From Pristionchus mayeri (taxonomy: Eukaryota; Nematoda; Chromadorea; Rhabditida; Neodiplogasteridae), in the NCBI GenBank assembly GCA_036245805.1, contig BTRK01000006.1:54491257-54555256 (forward strand): a stretch of 64,000 nt of DNA, given 5' to 3'. Below, in pieces: positions 1-11,732 of the stretch. A model generated the notes under the pieces. It saw only the letters and a program-made list of their open reading frames with translations. It searched no databases and was not told where the DNA came from. Position 1 is the first letter of the stretch; each line of letters begins with the position of its first letter. Both the position numbers and the translations under genes were made by a program.

Positions 1-864
1 CGATTACTCACGAAATTGACCTAAGTCAACGGTCGAAAAACAACACGGAACGAGCACATTCAACGCTCGGAGAAATCGTCTGACTCTCTCCTATTCCCAC
101 GCTCTCTTGTCGATCAGAGTGGGCGAGAGAGTGTATGATATGGAGAGAGCGAGACCATTGCTCAACGATCGGCAGCAACACGATTGATCGCGCATGTGAA
201 TTGACGGTGAATTGGAGATGGAACGTTTTGGAACCCAACCCCACCCATATGGTTGCAAACAAATCCTATTTCAGGGTCACTCTCTAGACGAAACAGAACA
301 TTCATCGGAACGACATTACAGAAAGTTCAAAACATCCCGAGTGCCAGTGTCTAGGAGATGGTTATCGGGTAGTCTCCGGGAGGTAGACTTAAGTAATATG
401 GAGGATGATGTGGGTATCCGCACACACACACACTCACACATACAAATCGTGGGAGGGTGAATGGGGGGAGGAGCCTATGCGCGCGCTTGCTCAATACTAC
501 ACATACTGGCGGTGGCGCGAGACGGCGTTCACTATTCTTACCGATCGAGCACACGCCAACACCCAGCAAACAGTCACTCGCTTCTGTTTGCACCCACCCC
601 CCTCGGGCACAGAAAACATCAACGACGTGAGCGGAGAAAGTCAGCAAACTAACAAACACACACACACACACATACGCCAGAAATATCCGCGCATTGCATT
701 GCATTCCAGTCAGCGGCTGTCAAAGGGCACGTAGTTCACCGATAGGTTGCGCACGGACTGGTTAGAAGTCGGTGAGACAATGGAGAACTCGGGGGCATGC
801 GTGTGTGTGCAACAAATTTAGCGCTGCCCCCCGTCGTGCGAATTGACCATGAAAAGCGCATCGA
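1..864. repeat. Direct repeat copy A (0.86 kb)
   Basis: This stretch reappears in the same orientation at 23029-23894. I saw only two substitutions (C to T near 100, C to T near 618), one 2-bp loss in a GCGC run near 482, and a different CA-repeat length near 655-671. Identity is therefore above 99%. The match starts at base 1, so the true left edge lies outside the window. It contains a palindromic element (72-163) and a CA microsatellite. I see no convincing coding exon; the open frames inside it have no domain. It may be a young segmental duplication or an unclassified mobile element. Confidence 0.9.
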
Positions 865-2032
865 TTGCTAAGGGTTGCTAGCAAATGAGAAATACCCGGC
901 GAAGAAGGAGGGGAAAGGCAACACCGAAAAAGTTTGGAACAAGCTGACATGGGGCAAAATAGTTATACGAGAGGCGGGAAGGAGAGAGTGAGGGGGAGGG
1001 AAAGAGGGAGAGAGAGGCGGTGATTGGAAAGGGAGCGGGGTAGCGCAGTGGCCGCTGCCATTACAACGAAAGGACGAGAGGAGGAATTGAGATGGAGAGA
1101 AAGAGAGCTCGAACGCCTAAGGGCAATCAGAAGGAAATGGCAGCTGTCTCAGATAGCTGCTGATGTCACATCTAACCGGTTGAAAGTACAGAGAGAGGCT
1201 ACTGACGCGTCCACTTATGGCCGACACTCTCCCCTGTACTATTACGCACTGAGCACGCATAGAAAGTGAGAGCGGCGTTCTAAGGTGCGAGAAAAACGGA
1301 CCAGCTCAAGTGGATCGGAGGCGCATCTAAGAGATGGAGAGAGCAGGGAGAGTGGAGAAGAAATGGATTATCCAATTCAGCAGCTGTGCGATTGTTACGT
1401 GAGGAGAGAGGGGGGGGGGAGCTTGAGGGTAGGTGGGGGAACAGGTTTGACATAGAAAGAGAGATAAGATCATGCCTAGTTGCGCCTCTCTTTCTCAGAA
1501 ACGAGATGAAACAATGCCCGAGTTGGGGAGGAGTTGGGTGGGTTCGGCGCTACTCGAGAGCTGGGGTTATCGCGCTGGCGATCTACAGAGCGACCGAGTG
1601 CGAGCGACTGCCGCTTTGACGAATGACCTCTGTGCGTAATTAGTTGGGGTGAGTATGACGCTAGAAATGGTCCACCCTATCACGGTTTTCGATCGGAGAG
1701 TGAGAAGAGGATCAGCGTTTTTTTCTTCACGAACAACATGCACCATATGGCATAAGCAGCCATGTACCTGTGATGATCAATAGCATGAACTACTCCAATT
1801 CTTAAACATTTTAAACACAATCACTAGAAATTCGAGGAGAATTGGACATCTGCAACACCTTCTTGTGAATTCTTCATCTGTCTGAAAAAAACGTTCCGAG
1901 ATTTCCAAAGCAAATCCCCCGAATGAATTTCGGAGTTCGCCGGGCCGCGCCTCACTGATAATCCGCCCGTTTGTAAGCATAAAACGGGCGAGAGCTGCCT
2001 GCTGATAAGGGGCCAAAGCCTGGCAAGAAGGG
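865..2032. other. Non-coding, purine-rich stretch upstream of first lectin gene
   Basis: About 960-1480 is dominated by GA-rich low-complexity sequence and I see no gene there. Close to the first lectin gene there are two TGATAA motifs, near 1955 and 2003, on the plus strand. They match the WGATAR site bound by nematode GATA factors such as ELT-2 in the gut. The link to intestinal expression is an inference from motif and gene type only. Confidence 0.4.
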
Positions 2033-5000
2033 ATGATGCTGCCTCTCCTGCTCTCGCTCTTCCTCTTCTTTCCTCCACTGGTGATCGCAGGTTCGAGGGC
2101 GGGCAGAAAGTAGCAAATAATCGTTCGCAGATTACCCCTGTCCGGGCAACTACACCTGGTATCGGGGACCGGACAACTTCCAGGTATCCTTCGAACTCTT
2201 GCAAAAGGTCGCAGCGACTAACTGCGAATTTTTTGCACAAAAAATATGATTTCGCTAAATTCGCTTTGCAGGATGGCTACTGCGTCACGTACAGTGACGA
2301 CTTCCTGCTGGATGGGCCTCAGGCGATTAAGTACTGCGAGGGAATGGGAGCGTTCGCGCCTTCCATTCATAATCAGAAGGTCAGTACCAATTCTAATCAA
2401 TCACTTCTTTTCAATGGTCTATGACATTAAAACTTTTAATGAATGAATCAATGTGAATATTTCGTAGTCTCATCATCATGTGCTGATTAATTGCAAAATC
2501 AGCCGTCATTTCCGTTCAAATAAATCAATAATAATTATAAAATCTATCGCAATCGTTCGATACTAAATCAAATGTGAAGAAAACTGAATGGGCAATCAGT
2601 CCAATTTCACAATTCCAATGTGAAAATTTCGCAGTCAGATTCGCAACAGTTCACTTGCAGCAACTCGACTACTGGTCGGGGATGACGGTAACTGCCGGGG
2701 TAGGTCACTACTGGCTGGGCACGAACTGCCCGCACGAGAGCGACCCGTACACGTGGACGGACAAGAGCCGAACAGACTACTTCGGACCGAACAAGGGCTA
2801 GTTATTTACTGCAACTTTCGGCGTTGCTTTGACTAATTTGAAATTTTTGTCTATGCAAGTGTTGCTTGTGAGCTCTGATTGACCCGTTCATATATTTCTG
2901 CCAAATAACATGATGACTTGTCTGAATAGCTTTCGAGCCCACAATGGGACTTTTTGTTGTGCTAACTATCCCAGCGACATTCCGGTTTCAGAGCTGCTCT
3001 CGTGCAAGAAGGGCACGGGCTTCCACATACACGACACCGGCTTCGTGCTGTTCGCCCTCGTCGATGATCCTACCTCGAGCAGCGAACAATTCTCCGCGGC
3101 GCCCGCCCTATGCGCCTACCCCTTCACTTTTACTACCACCCCGGAGCCGGAAGTCAAGACGACAACGGTAACGTACAGTTTATACCACGTTCTTTTCATT
3201 AACCGGTCTAGAATAGATAATTCTAGAAGAATATTTTTTTAGAGAATATTTGTCAATCTAATCTTCAATGTTGAAATCATGGTATGTCCTTTACTGTCTA
3301 AAGCGCATGAAGATTCTATTTGGAGAACTTCAAACTATAGGTAGCGGACCCGGATGATGTCACGACTGCGGAACCGGAAGTGCAGACGACGACAACAACG
3401 GCCACTCAGCGACCGACAACGACTACGACGACGCCCACAACGACCACTCGGCCTACCACGACGACGACCGTCTACACGCCGCCGCTGCCCGACCTGACCG
3501 AGGCATACTGCAACTGCGAACCGTCGACCGTCTTTCTCGACGTCGTCTTCGTCGTGGATAACTCGGCAGATATGACGAACCAGATGCTCGGAGCGGTTAG
3601 CATTATTTTACCAAATTTCAAAATATATTAATATTCTGAATACCATACATAATTCGTATCAGTTGCCGCAAGGCATGAAGCTTGAGTATTTGCAAAGAGT
3701 TCGTAATTTAGGTAATGAAGATACGAGTGCTCGAATTCGAACTAATGTATTTCTGCCGCATCCCAGGCTGTCGCCGCCATTCAGTCGTCGATGTTTGGAG
3801 TGACGTTCGGCGACAAGATGTTCCAAACGCAGGTCGCCATCGTCTCATTTGCTAGCGACGTCAAAGTGAGTACAGCTAAAGAAACGATAACACTTGAATC
3901 TTCATGGAATGCATACACAATCAACTCTTCTTGAGAGAGATTGTTGAAACAGTGGCCCAAAATTCCAACTCTAATAAAGAATAATTTTAAAAATATATAT
4001 ATATTTCGCCATGTTCAGGTGGTTGTCGAATTTGGCGATTTGAAGAGCCAAAGCGACATTTTCAGCTGGAATATACCGCATAGCACGGCCAAGTCTACCA
4101 AGATGTCAAGGTGTTGAAATGGATCTAATGACCGTAAATATTGATTAATTCAGCGCCATCGACACAGCTACTAGTATCGTGTCTAAAGGAGCTCGAGACT
4201 TCACGCGTGGTGTGATCGTGCTCATCAGCAACTCTTACAAGTGGGATTTTTTCCCGAAATTAATTACTCCATTTTAAGTTTTCCGTCTAGATATTTCGAA
4301 ATTGATGGGTAAATTCTGAGTTTTCAGCCAGCTCGATGACGCTAATCTAGTGGAGGCCTCGGACGCATTCCAAGATGACGGCGGAGTCTTTATCTCTATC
4401 GGTATCGACTCGGGGATTACGGGGAGGATCTTTAGATAGCAAAATACGATACATCAGTTTGTTCGATATTCCCTCTCTCATAACTGATTATAATAGGCTG
4501 GATACAATGAAAAGACGAATACCCGAATAACGAAATTCTCTAGTAAATGTATCCACACAATCGTTTCCTTCTAAAAGGTGTCATCGAATCATGATTAATC
4601 TTCCAATGAAAAAAATTCAGATTACTCAACCAAGGGAGAGCTGGCGGGGCTGAAGAAGATCGCGTCGCCCGGGTACTATCTCAACAATAAGAACGCCGAT
4701 TCCGTCGAGGCTCAGATTCTCTACGCATTCTGTGATGGTTCGCTCAAACTGTGATCTCCAGTGGTTAATTAGTTCATTTCAGCCAATTGCTTCTGCTCCG
4801 ATGGGCTGACTGCCTACGATACTACCAATGAGCGGGGAACTCCTCAAGGTATTGAGTTGAACACCAGGCATTTTCTGTATGCCAATACCTTTTTAACAAT
4901 ATGTTTACATTCGGAAATTATACCATTTATTAGGCTGGTGAGAAAGTAATGCTCGATTTGAGGCAGGATGTTTGAGCTCGCCTAAAATCCTTTTTGCTAA

Positions 5001-7111
5001 GGATCTCAAGTCAGCTCGATGGCACATAGTAGGGGTTTACTTCGTCCTTATAGGAATGTGTTTCTATCGCATCAGGCCTTTTGGGTATCCGAAAAAAAAA
5101 GATTTATCAATTGTGAGATTTTGACACTTTTCTGAAAATATTTTCTGCTTCTCGTGTTTTGCGGGAAAACATAGTCGTGACTTTGCATATAGTGGAATGT
5201 GTAGCCCATTGGGAGTGCTTTCTAATAATACGTCTAATATCATGTCTGGTTCACTAAAGCACGAATTGCACACCATTGAATGAGAGCCTTTCCGAGGTAA
5301 CCCTTCTCTAGTGATGATGTTTCATGCTTCTAGGATTGTTCAGACTGGTTTATATGTGAGTGCGTTTTCATAGTATACCAAGGCACTACATATGGCAGAG
5401 ACACATTTGAACTCAAGCCTTTCCAAGTTTTAGAAAACATTCATTTTCAGTAGTGTTGACTAAAGGTCAAAATGGCCAAAATTTTGATTTTTGGTGTCCG
5501 GTGAATGATTGAATTTCCTCAAGCAGGAGCTATTCCCTGACTAAGTCTAGTCGAGTAGTGATAGGTAAGGAGTAGCATCAACAGATAACCTCTAAAATGA
5601 GGACTTTTCACCAATGCTGGAAGCAGGGATTTTTGCAATATTCGAATTCCGATGTTCAAATTCCATTGCCAGGGTGATGAATGCTACATAATTTGATGGG
5701 TGTATTGTATACTCACATAAATACAAATTTAAATTAATAATCGAGAGTGTTTTTCGTTTTAGTACATTTGAGATGGATACATGTATTGTTGTGGATACAC
5801 GGTAAAGACGAGTATTTCTTTTGATGTTCAGTGAGGGTCAAGTTCATAAATTGGCGTGTTTTCTGACAGGCCTTTCGCAGCGGACCAGATTCAAATGTTA
5901 CATTGTGATCTACGAATGGCGTACTTTTCGGCTGTGACATAACAGTTGCCCTATCATAGCTCTCCATGGAATGCTGGGCCAAAACGTAATCGGTCCAACT
6001 CTTTGTTCATGTACTTCTGTCTTCATCATGTGGTCTCAATAGTAGCTGGATAGGTTTGAACCAATGTGCGATGGAAAGTGTATCCAGGCAATCAACGACT
6101 ACATATAACAATATGATAGTCAGACGACAACAAAAGGAGGGGTAACTCAGAATTAAAAATTTAAAAAACCGAGCATTACTTTCTCACCAACCTGATACTT
6201 TGTGCAAAATACGGAATAACGGAGAAAACTAATTCCAGGTTGCTTCCACGCGGCTATGAGTGCCGCCGTCTACGATGCAGCCGACGAAAACTGCCAGAAC
6301 GAGAAGGGATTCGTCGCCACTGTGCACGATGCAGACAAGAACTTCTTCCTGCTGTCACGTGAGTATTTGCTTCATTTCAAGCCAACCTTAGATGAGGCCA
6401 ATTGTCACAAGTAGCGGAGGCGCAATTGTTATGAAGATACAATAACCCAAAATGGCTAATTTCGATCAGTCATTGATTTAGTCAAAACTTGAGTACAATT
6501 TCACTTCAGTCTTTGACAAGAGCAAGAAGTACTGGATCGGCTACAAGCGCACGAACGGCGCTTTCAAGTGGGAGGATAATGTGAGATTTCACTTTCGAAA
6601 ATCGTGTATTCATTTTTTTGTGCAGCAGTTTATAGATTTTACCATAAAAACATAGAGAAATGCATTGTCTTCTGTGTTGAAAAAAATTTAAAGTGAACCC
6701 TCGTTAATTCAAATCATTCAGTCGAAGGAGACCTACACCAACTGGGCGCCTGGCAATCCCGTTTCAAATAAGGACTGCGTCTTCGCGCAGCAGACCTCGG
6801 GATTCAACACGCAGTGGTACGTCTTCGCTAAGTGTTAGGGATGGCTTAGCAAGATTCTAACATCTCTCTCTCTAACTTGCTGGGCCTGTCGCTTGTCGGA
6901 CCGGTGATAGAACACGAAGAAAGTATTTTGTTGCAAAACCATCCCGACTAAATTGCAGAGTATGCCACTCATTTTGCTCTTACAGCATCGGCATTTTAAG
7001 AAATATTGTCTTCCCAGGCTCTCGGCCGACTGTCGTGATCCGATCAACGCCTCTCACCTGTACGCCTGTCAGCTGCGACCGTGCGACTCGACTTACAATT
7101 GCTGGATTTAG
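2033..7111 (+). CDS. Secreted protein with two C-type lectin domains flanking a von Willebrand A domain
   Basis: Sixteen exons join in phase to give about 573 residues: 2033-2090, 2131-2183, 2272-2379, 2661-2800, 2975-3167, 3341-3595, 3767-3865, 4019-4110, 4154-4240, 4328-4401, 4621-4737, 4783-4848, 6239-6358, 6510-6580, 6722-6816, 7018-7111. A hydrophobic signal peptide (about 1-19) is followed by a lectin-like domain (20-184), a Thr-rich linker (185-230), a vWA domain (248-425) and a second lectin domain (426-573) with WIGY, NWAPGNP and spaced cysteines. The vWA metal site reads DNSAD instead of the usual DxSxS, so metal binding may be altered. The usual EPN/QPD sugar motif is not evident, so the ligand cannot be told. 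This architecture is common in nematode clec genes expressed in gut and induced by infection. The start was chosen for the signal peptide; a mariner fossil fills intron 12. The tandem paralogue is at 8448. Confidence 0.88.
4930..6195 (-). mobile_element. Degenerate mariner-type transposon in a lectin gene intron
   Basis: The element is 1266 bp, bounded by inverted ends starting TTAGGCTGGTGAGAAAG on the left and TCAGGTTGGTGAGAAAG (reverse complement) on the right, and flanked by TA dinucleotides (4928-4929, 6196-6197). End sequence, TA target and length fit mariner. The minus strand keeps decayed transposase pieces in shifting frames: an LTEHQKK segment near 5820-5850 resembling the mariner LTxxQK region, and near 5100-5180 a SHDY segment followed by NLFFSD, resembling the DYHLF...FF tail. 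Stops and frameshifts show it is dead. It lies within an intron and leaves both splice sites intact. Confidence 0.85.
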
Positions 7112-8447
7112 ACTGGTTTTCGAATTTCGGGTAATCGCCTCTTTATTTCCCTTCGGTACATGAAGAGACGATTTCTTGAATTTTTGAACTCTAGTTTAGG
7201 CACTAATCCTCGAGATTCTGCTGATAAAGTTGTGCTTCTCAATGCGTGCTAATCTTTCTGGTCATTGGCGTTTTCCTCGCATCTCCATACCTGATATCTC
7301 AAAATGTTGTTATCGTCCATGCATACAAACGCAATCCAGCCATCCGGTTGTGCAAAGTCATGACGTGCTGGTCAAGATGTTTCGTTAGCGAAAACTTGCT
7401 GTGGGTCTCTCGGGGGATCGGCGAGGATGAGAAATGCTGCTACTCGTGCATCGCTTGAGTTGTTTAGCCAGTGTTCTGCAATGCCCGAATGTCAGGCCAA
7501 AATCGACTTTACACAATGCATCGATTTGCATTTTCTTTCTACAAGTGGCGTCTTTCAGAGACATTGTTAGTGCACGAGCATGTGACGAGCATGCTGATTT
7601 GAATAGTTGACGCAAAAGGTTGAAGTTCTCCGCATCCGTTTATCTGAAGAAATCGGTGATCATCGCTTGCCTGCTTTAGTCTCGAGATTCGGAGCACGAC
7701 TGTTTCGTTTGGGTTGCACAATGTAATTTAACCTCCCAATGCACATTCATAAATTAATATATTTCATTTATAAGTGAAGACTTCAATAATGGAACCACTG
7801 AACCTTTTTGAATTGTATGATCAATTTGTGTCCTTTGCATTATCAGCTTAGTATTTTTAGCTTCTCTCATGGCTTGGTTTAGTAATGTCTAAATCTCTTT
7901 CGAAGAATTGAGAGCTCACGTAACGTTCATAGGAGCAATTGCCAAGGCTTTGCGGATTACTGCTCGCTAAGAGGCTTATTTCCGTTGTCGATGCACTCGC
8001 ATTAGCGCCAAACTGTGTTATCAGGCTGAGTAAATGTCATTTGATAGCCTGCAAGTACTTGGTTCCTCACTTTCTTCCACTCAATGTCATTTATGTGTGG
8101 AACTTTGGGATCAACTTTGGGGCTGTACTATCAGCTACTGAAATGTCATTTGTAAGCATCCATATACCTTAGTTTCGTCACTTGCATGTCATTTTCGGTG
8201 AAGATCTTTGGGGACCAGGTGAACTTCCGGTGATAAGTTTGCCTGATAAAGTATTGCTCCTCTGATCGCTTGTCGATCGTGATATCATGGGCGTTGCGAT
8301 CGCTTCTTCGTATCTGCTATCAGTTATCATCATTTTATCCATAGGTGCGGATGTATTCGCTCGCTACTCTCCATATGCATGCCTCCCAATTCCGTGATCA
8401 TTGTGGAACTCTCCGTTGATTGTTTGTAAAATTACCTTTTGCCAGGG
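7112..8447. other. Spacer between the two lectin genes, with GATA-like sites
   Basis: No gene is supported here. Around 8035-8200 a degenerate direct repeat of roughly 110 bp is marked by recurring ATGTCATTT. TGATAA motifs occur near 8230 and 8243, and TTATCA near 8325. These match WGATAR gut GATA-factor sites and echo those before the first lectin gene, which would fit shared intestinal control (inference). Confidence 0.4.
8433..8447 (+). promoter_or_regulatory. Likely trans-splice acceptor before second lectin gene
   Basis: The sequence CCTTTTGCCAG ends two bases before the start codon at 8448. A pyrimidine-rich 3' splice site this close to the ATG, with no upstream exon needed, is the usual sign of spliced-leader addition in nematodes. 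Which leader is used cannot be seen. Confidence 0.55.
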
Positions 8448-11400
8448 ATGCGCGTCGCTCTGGTGTTGGCAGCCGTTGCTGCAGTTATTGCCGCGCAGAC
8501 TGATGGAGACTACTACACCGGGACTGGAAGTCCCAGCTGGGACGATGGGAATGATGCCTCGACGTCGACGCCGGCCAGCGAGAACTACTGTGCTTGTACT
8601 CCCAAGAAGATCTACCTGGAGATCGTGTTCATCGTTGACGCTTCGGCTGACATGACCAGCAAGACTGTCGGAGACGTGAGTAGTATCCTTATTGTCTCGA
8701 ATTAACACAGATTAGGTATGAAAAAAACGGACTTAATGGCTTACTGTTCATTATTCCGGGCTGAAGCCATTGGGCACATTGTGTCAAAGATGTTCATAGT
8801 GTATAAATGTGGTTGTTCAGGCCACCGCTACAATCCAATCCACGCTGCTCGGGCTCACTTTCGGCACGGAATTCTACCAGTCGAACGTCGCCGTGCTCGC
8901 CTATGGAGACAAAGTGCAGGTATGGTTTCAACATTGTTATCACTGAAACCACCTACATTAGTGAAAAACTGGTTTTTCTAATTATAATATTTAAAAAATA
9001 GATAAACACTAGTGATGTTCCTTTCAGACCGTAAAGGATTTTGGCACTTTCCGCAACGATAACGACATCTTCGCCTTCTCGCTGCCCTATCTCGGAGGAA
9101 AGGCCACGAAGATGACTGAGTAAGTACTGATTTTTTACACCAGCAGAAGACCGGACCAGATCACACGGGTTCCTCTGTACAACTACTTACGTACTCGGTT
9201 TCCTAAATTATTGATTTTTTCCACCTTTCAGCGCCATCCTTCAAGCCTCGTCGATGATCTCGGTAGTCGAGAGAGAGTTCACGAGAGGAGTGATCGTTCT
9301 GATGAGCAAGTCATTCAAGTGAGAACTGCAATGTTCACTTCGAATCAGTGTGCAATGAGGTTGACGCCTTATCCTTTATCACGCCTTCTTTTCTGCTCTA
9401 GCTATCATAGGGCGTATGAAATGGCAATATGAAAATACGAATTTCGAAATAAGTTGAGTAATTCAGTCAACTCGATGCGACGAACATCAGAGAGGCCTCT
9501 GACGCCTTCCAGTACGACGGCGGAGTCTTCATTACCATCGGTAAGTATGATCTAAATTTTTCGAAATGTGACATTACTTTATCGAAATCGAATAGCAAAT
9601 TCGAAATCGTCTCTCCTCGCATATTGCGAAATCCGAGGAGGCGGAGGCAATTACGAATTTGCATTTGACGTCGAATTTCCAACCCACGCGATCCCAGTCT
9701 AATAATCTGTGCTATTTATTACAAAATGCAGACAAATGATGTATTCCAGACTACTCGAAGGGCCAGGGCATCAAGGGTCTGCAGGACATCGCTACCAAAG
9801 GATACTACATCAACGACGCGTCGTCGAGACCGGACAGCCTCAACGCCGACATGCTTTACGCCTTCTGCGACGGTGAGTGATGGGTGGAGAACGAGCATCG
9901 ATACCACGGTTGTTTCATTCAATGCACTCTCACCACAGCATCAATCAATCAATCAATCAAGTTTATCACGTCAGGCGATTAACACCAGATGAGGAATAGG
10001 TCTATTCTTCGGCAGTTGCATGCCACCAGTTCGCGCCAAGGGATCTTCTTAGGTCATCTTTCCATCGCGCTCTAGGTTGTCCTTGGGGGCGGGTCTTGTT
10101 GTAAGGGACCCAGTCTGTAGATGCGCGGCTCCACTGGTCAAATCCCATGCGTCCCAGCTTCCGAGCCCACTTAGTCTTCCTTCTGAGCGCTTCTTCATTC
10201 CAGTCGCGCAGGTTGGTCGCTTTGCGGATGTTCTTTGCGGACCACAGCATGAATATTGATTAAAAATATGGTATCCAGAATTTCGAAATCTAGTGACTAA
10301 GATGCAAATGAGGACTCGGCAAGCTTGCTCATGGTTTTCATGAGATTTCGATTTCAAGGAAACTAAATAATGTTTGCAGCCAACTGCTTCTGCCCCGACG
10401 GTCTCTACCCGTACGGCATGGCCAATCCGAACACCGGTCGCGAAGTGCCAATGGGTTCGTTTTTTTTACTTTCCAAAACGCTTCCAATTTCGACTATTTA
10501 ATGGATGATTGAGCGTTTCAGGATGCTATCACGTCGCCGAGGTCGCTTCCGTGTACAATGCCGCCGAGCAGAATTGCTTGGGGCAGAAGGGATTCGTCTC
10601 CACCATTCACGACAATGACAAGCAAATCTTCTTGATGGGACGTTAGCGAATTTTTTCAGCAAAAAAAAAATTATCTGTTGACTGAGCTGTTCACAATTTT
10701 CCCAGTGTGCAATATCCCTCGTGCTTTTTTTTCATTTTTCTTTTCATTATATTTTTTAATTATATTTATTTTTATTTTTAGATATTTTTATTTTTCATTT
10801 CAGTGTTCCCTCCCAAGTCCCGATACTGGATCGGATTCAAGAATAATGGCAACGGCTACGAGTGGGCCGATGGGGTGAGCAACTAAAAAGAGATTATTTT
10901 CGAAAATGGTATTTTCGAAAATATTTTTTTCAGGTGCAAGGAGGATCTATTAGCTGGGCCCCCGGCAACCCCGTCGCTGGTCAAGACTGCGTGTACTCAC
11001 AGCAAACGCAGGGCTTCTCTTCATCCTGGTACTGATTAGTGAAGACAGCTAGAATTTTGTGTTGTTTCGCAATGGCTAGGGTTCACGTTATTGGAATTTT
11101 TTTTGTATCATTTTCAGATATGTTTCAAGTACACTACATAGTTCATATATATAGCGCACATGAAACATATCTAAAAGTGATACAAAAAAATTTCCAATAA
11201 GAGAACCCTAGCAATGACAGTGCTTGGCAGTTCGAGAGTTCTTGGTTGTTTTGCCATCGAAGTGGATGACTGCAAGTTAGGGCTCTGTGGCCACCACGTC
11301 GGATGAGAGTTCTCATCCTAGTCATCATAGTTCTCATCCGACCTATTGCCTGCTCTGTCACAGGCTTGGCTGGCCAGGCAGCAAGTGAAACGAAGAGTCC

Positions 11401-11524
11401 GTAGTTATTCGATTCTAATTGCAGGTTCTCCGCGCCGTGCACTGATCCCCTGAAGAATTCGATGTCGTACGCGTGCCAGCTGCGTCCCTGCGATACGGAG
11501 TACGACTGCTTCGTCGACAACTAA
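8448..11524 (+). CDS. Secreted von Willebrand A plus C-type lectin protein
   Basis: Eleven exons splice in phase to 387 residues: 8448-8675, 8821-8919, 9028-9119, 9232-9318, 9467-9540, 9750-9872, 10380-10454, 10522-10641, 10804-10874, 10934-11028, 11425-11524. The protein has a signal peptide (1-16), a short acidic/Thr-rich stretch, a vWA domain (about 53-234) and one C-type lectin domain (about 235-387) with WIGF, SWAPGNP and conserved cysteines ending near CQLRPCD. The MIDAS-like site is DASAD, again Asp where Ser is expected. Exon sizes and phases equal those of the last ten exons of the neighbour at 2033, so the two arose by tandem duplication; this copy lacks the amino-terminal lectin domain. 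Family members are typically secreted from gut or hypodermis. Intron 6 holds a retroelement fragment and intron 10 a foldback. Confidence 0.92.
10002..10260 (-). mobile_element. 3' fragment of a non-LTR retrotransposon
   Basis: Read on the minus strand, this intron segment of the second lectin gene encodes a tail typical of endonuclease/reverse-transcriptase polyproteins. It shows the RKTKWARKLGRM motif, then W-S-R-spaced residues, then QPRARWKDDLRR and a WWHATA-type end. This is the conserved C-terminal block of many RTE/CR1-like elements. Only about 80 codons remain. An AATC microsatellite at 9940-9960 lies just downstream in element orientation and may mark the old 3' tail. Confidence 0.75.
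11075..11212. repeat. 138-bp foldback in last intron of second lectin gene
   Basis: Arms of about 50 bp (11075-11126 and 11161-11212) are near-perfect inverted copies, beginning GCTAGGGTTC on the left and ending GAACCCTAGC on the right, around an AT-rich loop. It has the form of a small MITE. Confidence 0.75.
11297..11343. repeat. Short palindromic element, H4 family
   Basis: The ends GTCGGATGAGA and TCTCATCCGAC-like match the longer H4 palindromes at 20228 and 22901, but most of the interior is missing. It lies in the last intron of the second lectin gene. Confidence 0.6.
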
Positions 11525-11732
11525 AGATCAAAGATCAATTGTTAATTTCGTGATTGATCTTCAGCCTAAGTGATAGCAGACAGTTAACACTCTGTTGATA
11601 TATGTTGATGAACTCGTAAAGATAAACAGTTGTTTCTGTGATCTTGCTTGTGAAATCTGACCATCCAGTATCAATGTAGCACATTTTATCTGTCATCAGG
11701 ACAAATATCAGAGACACGCAATATAAATTGTT

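Noticed and set aside
1024..1269. A charged 81-codon frame next to the GA-rich tract.
   Set aside because: The Arg/Glu-rich composition comes from purine-rich low-complexity DNA, and no splice partner is visible.
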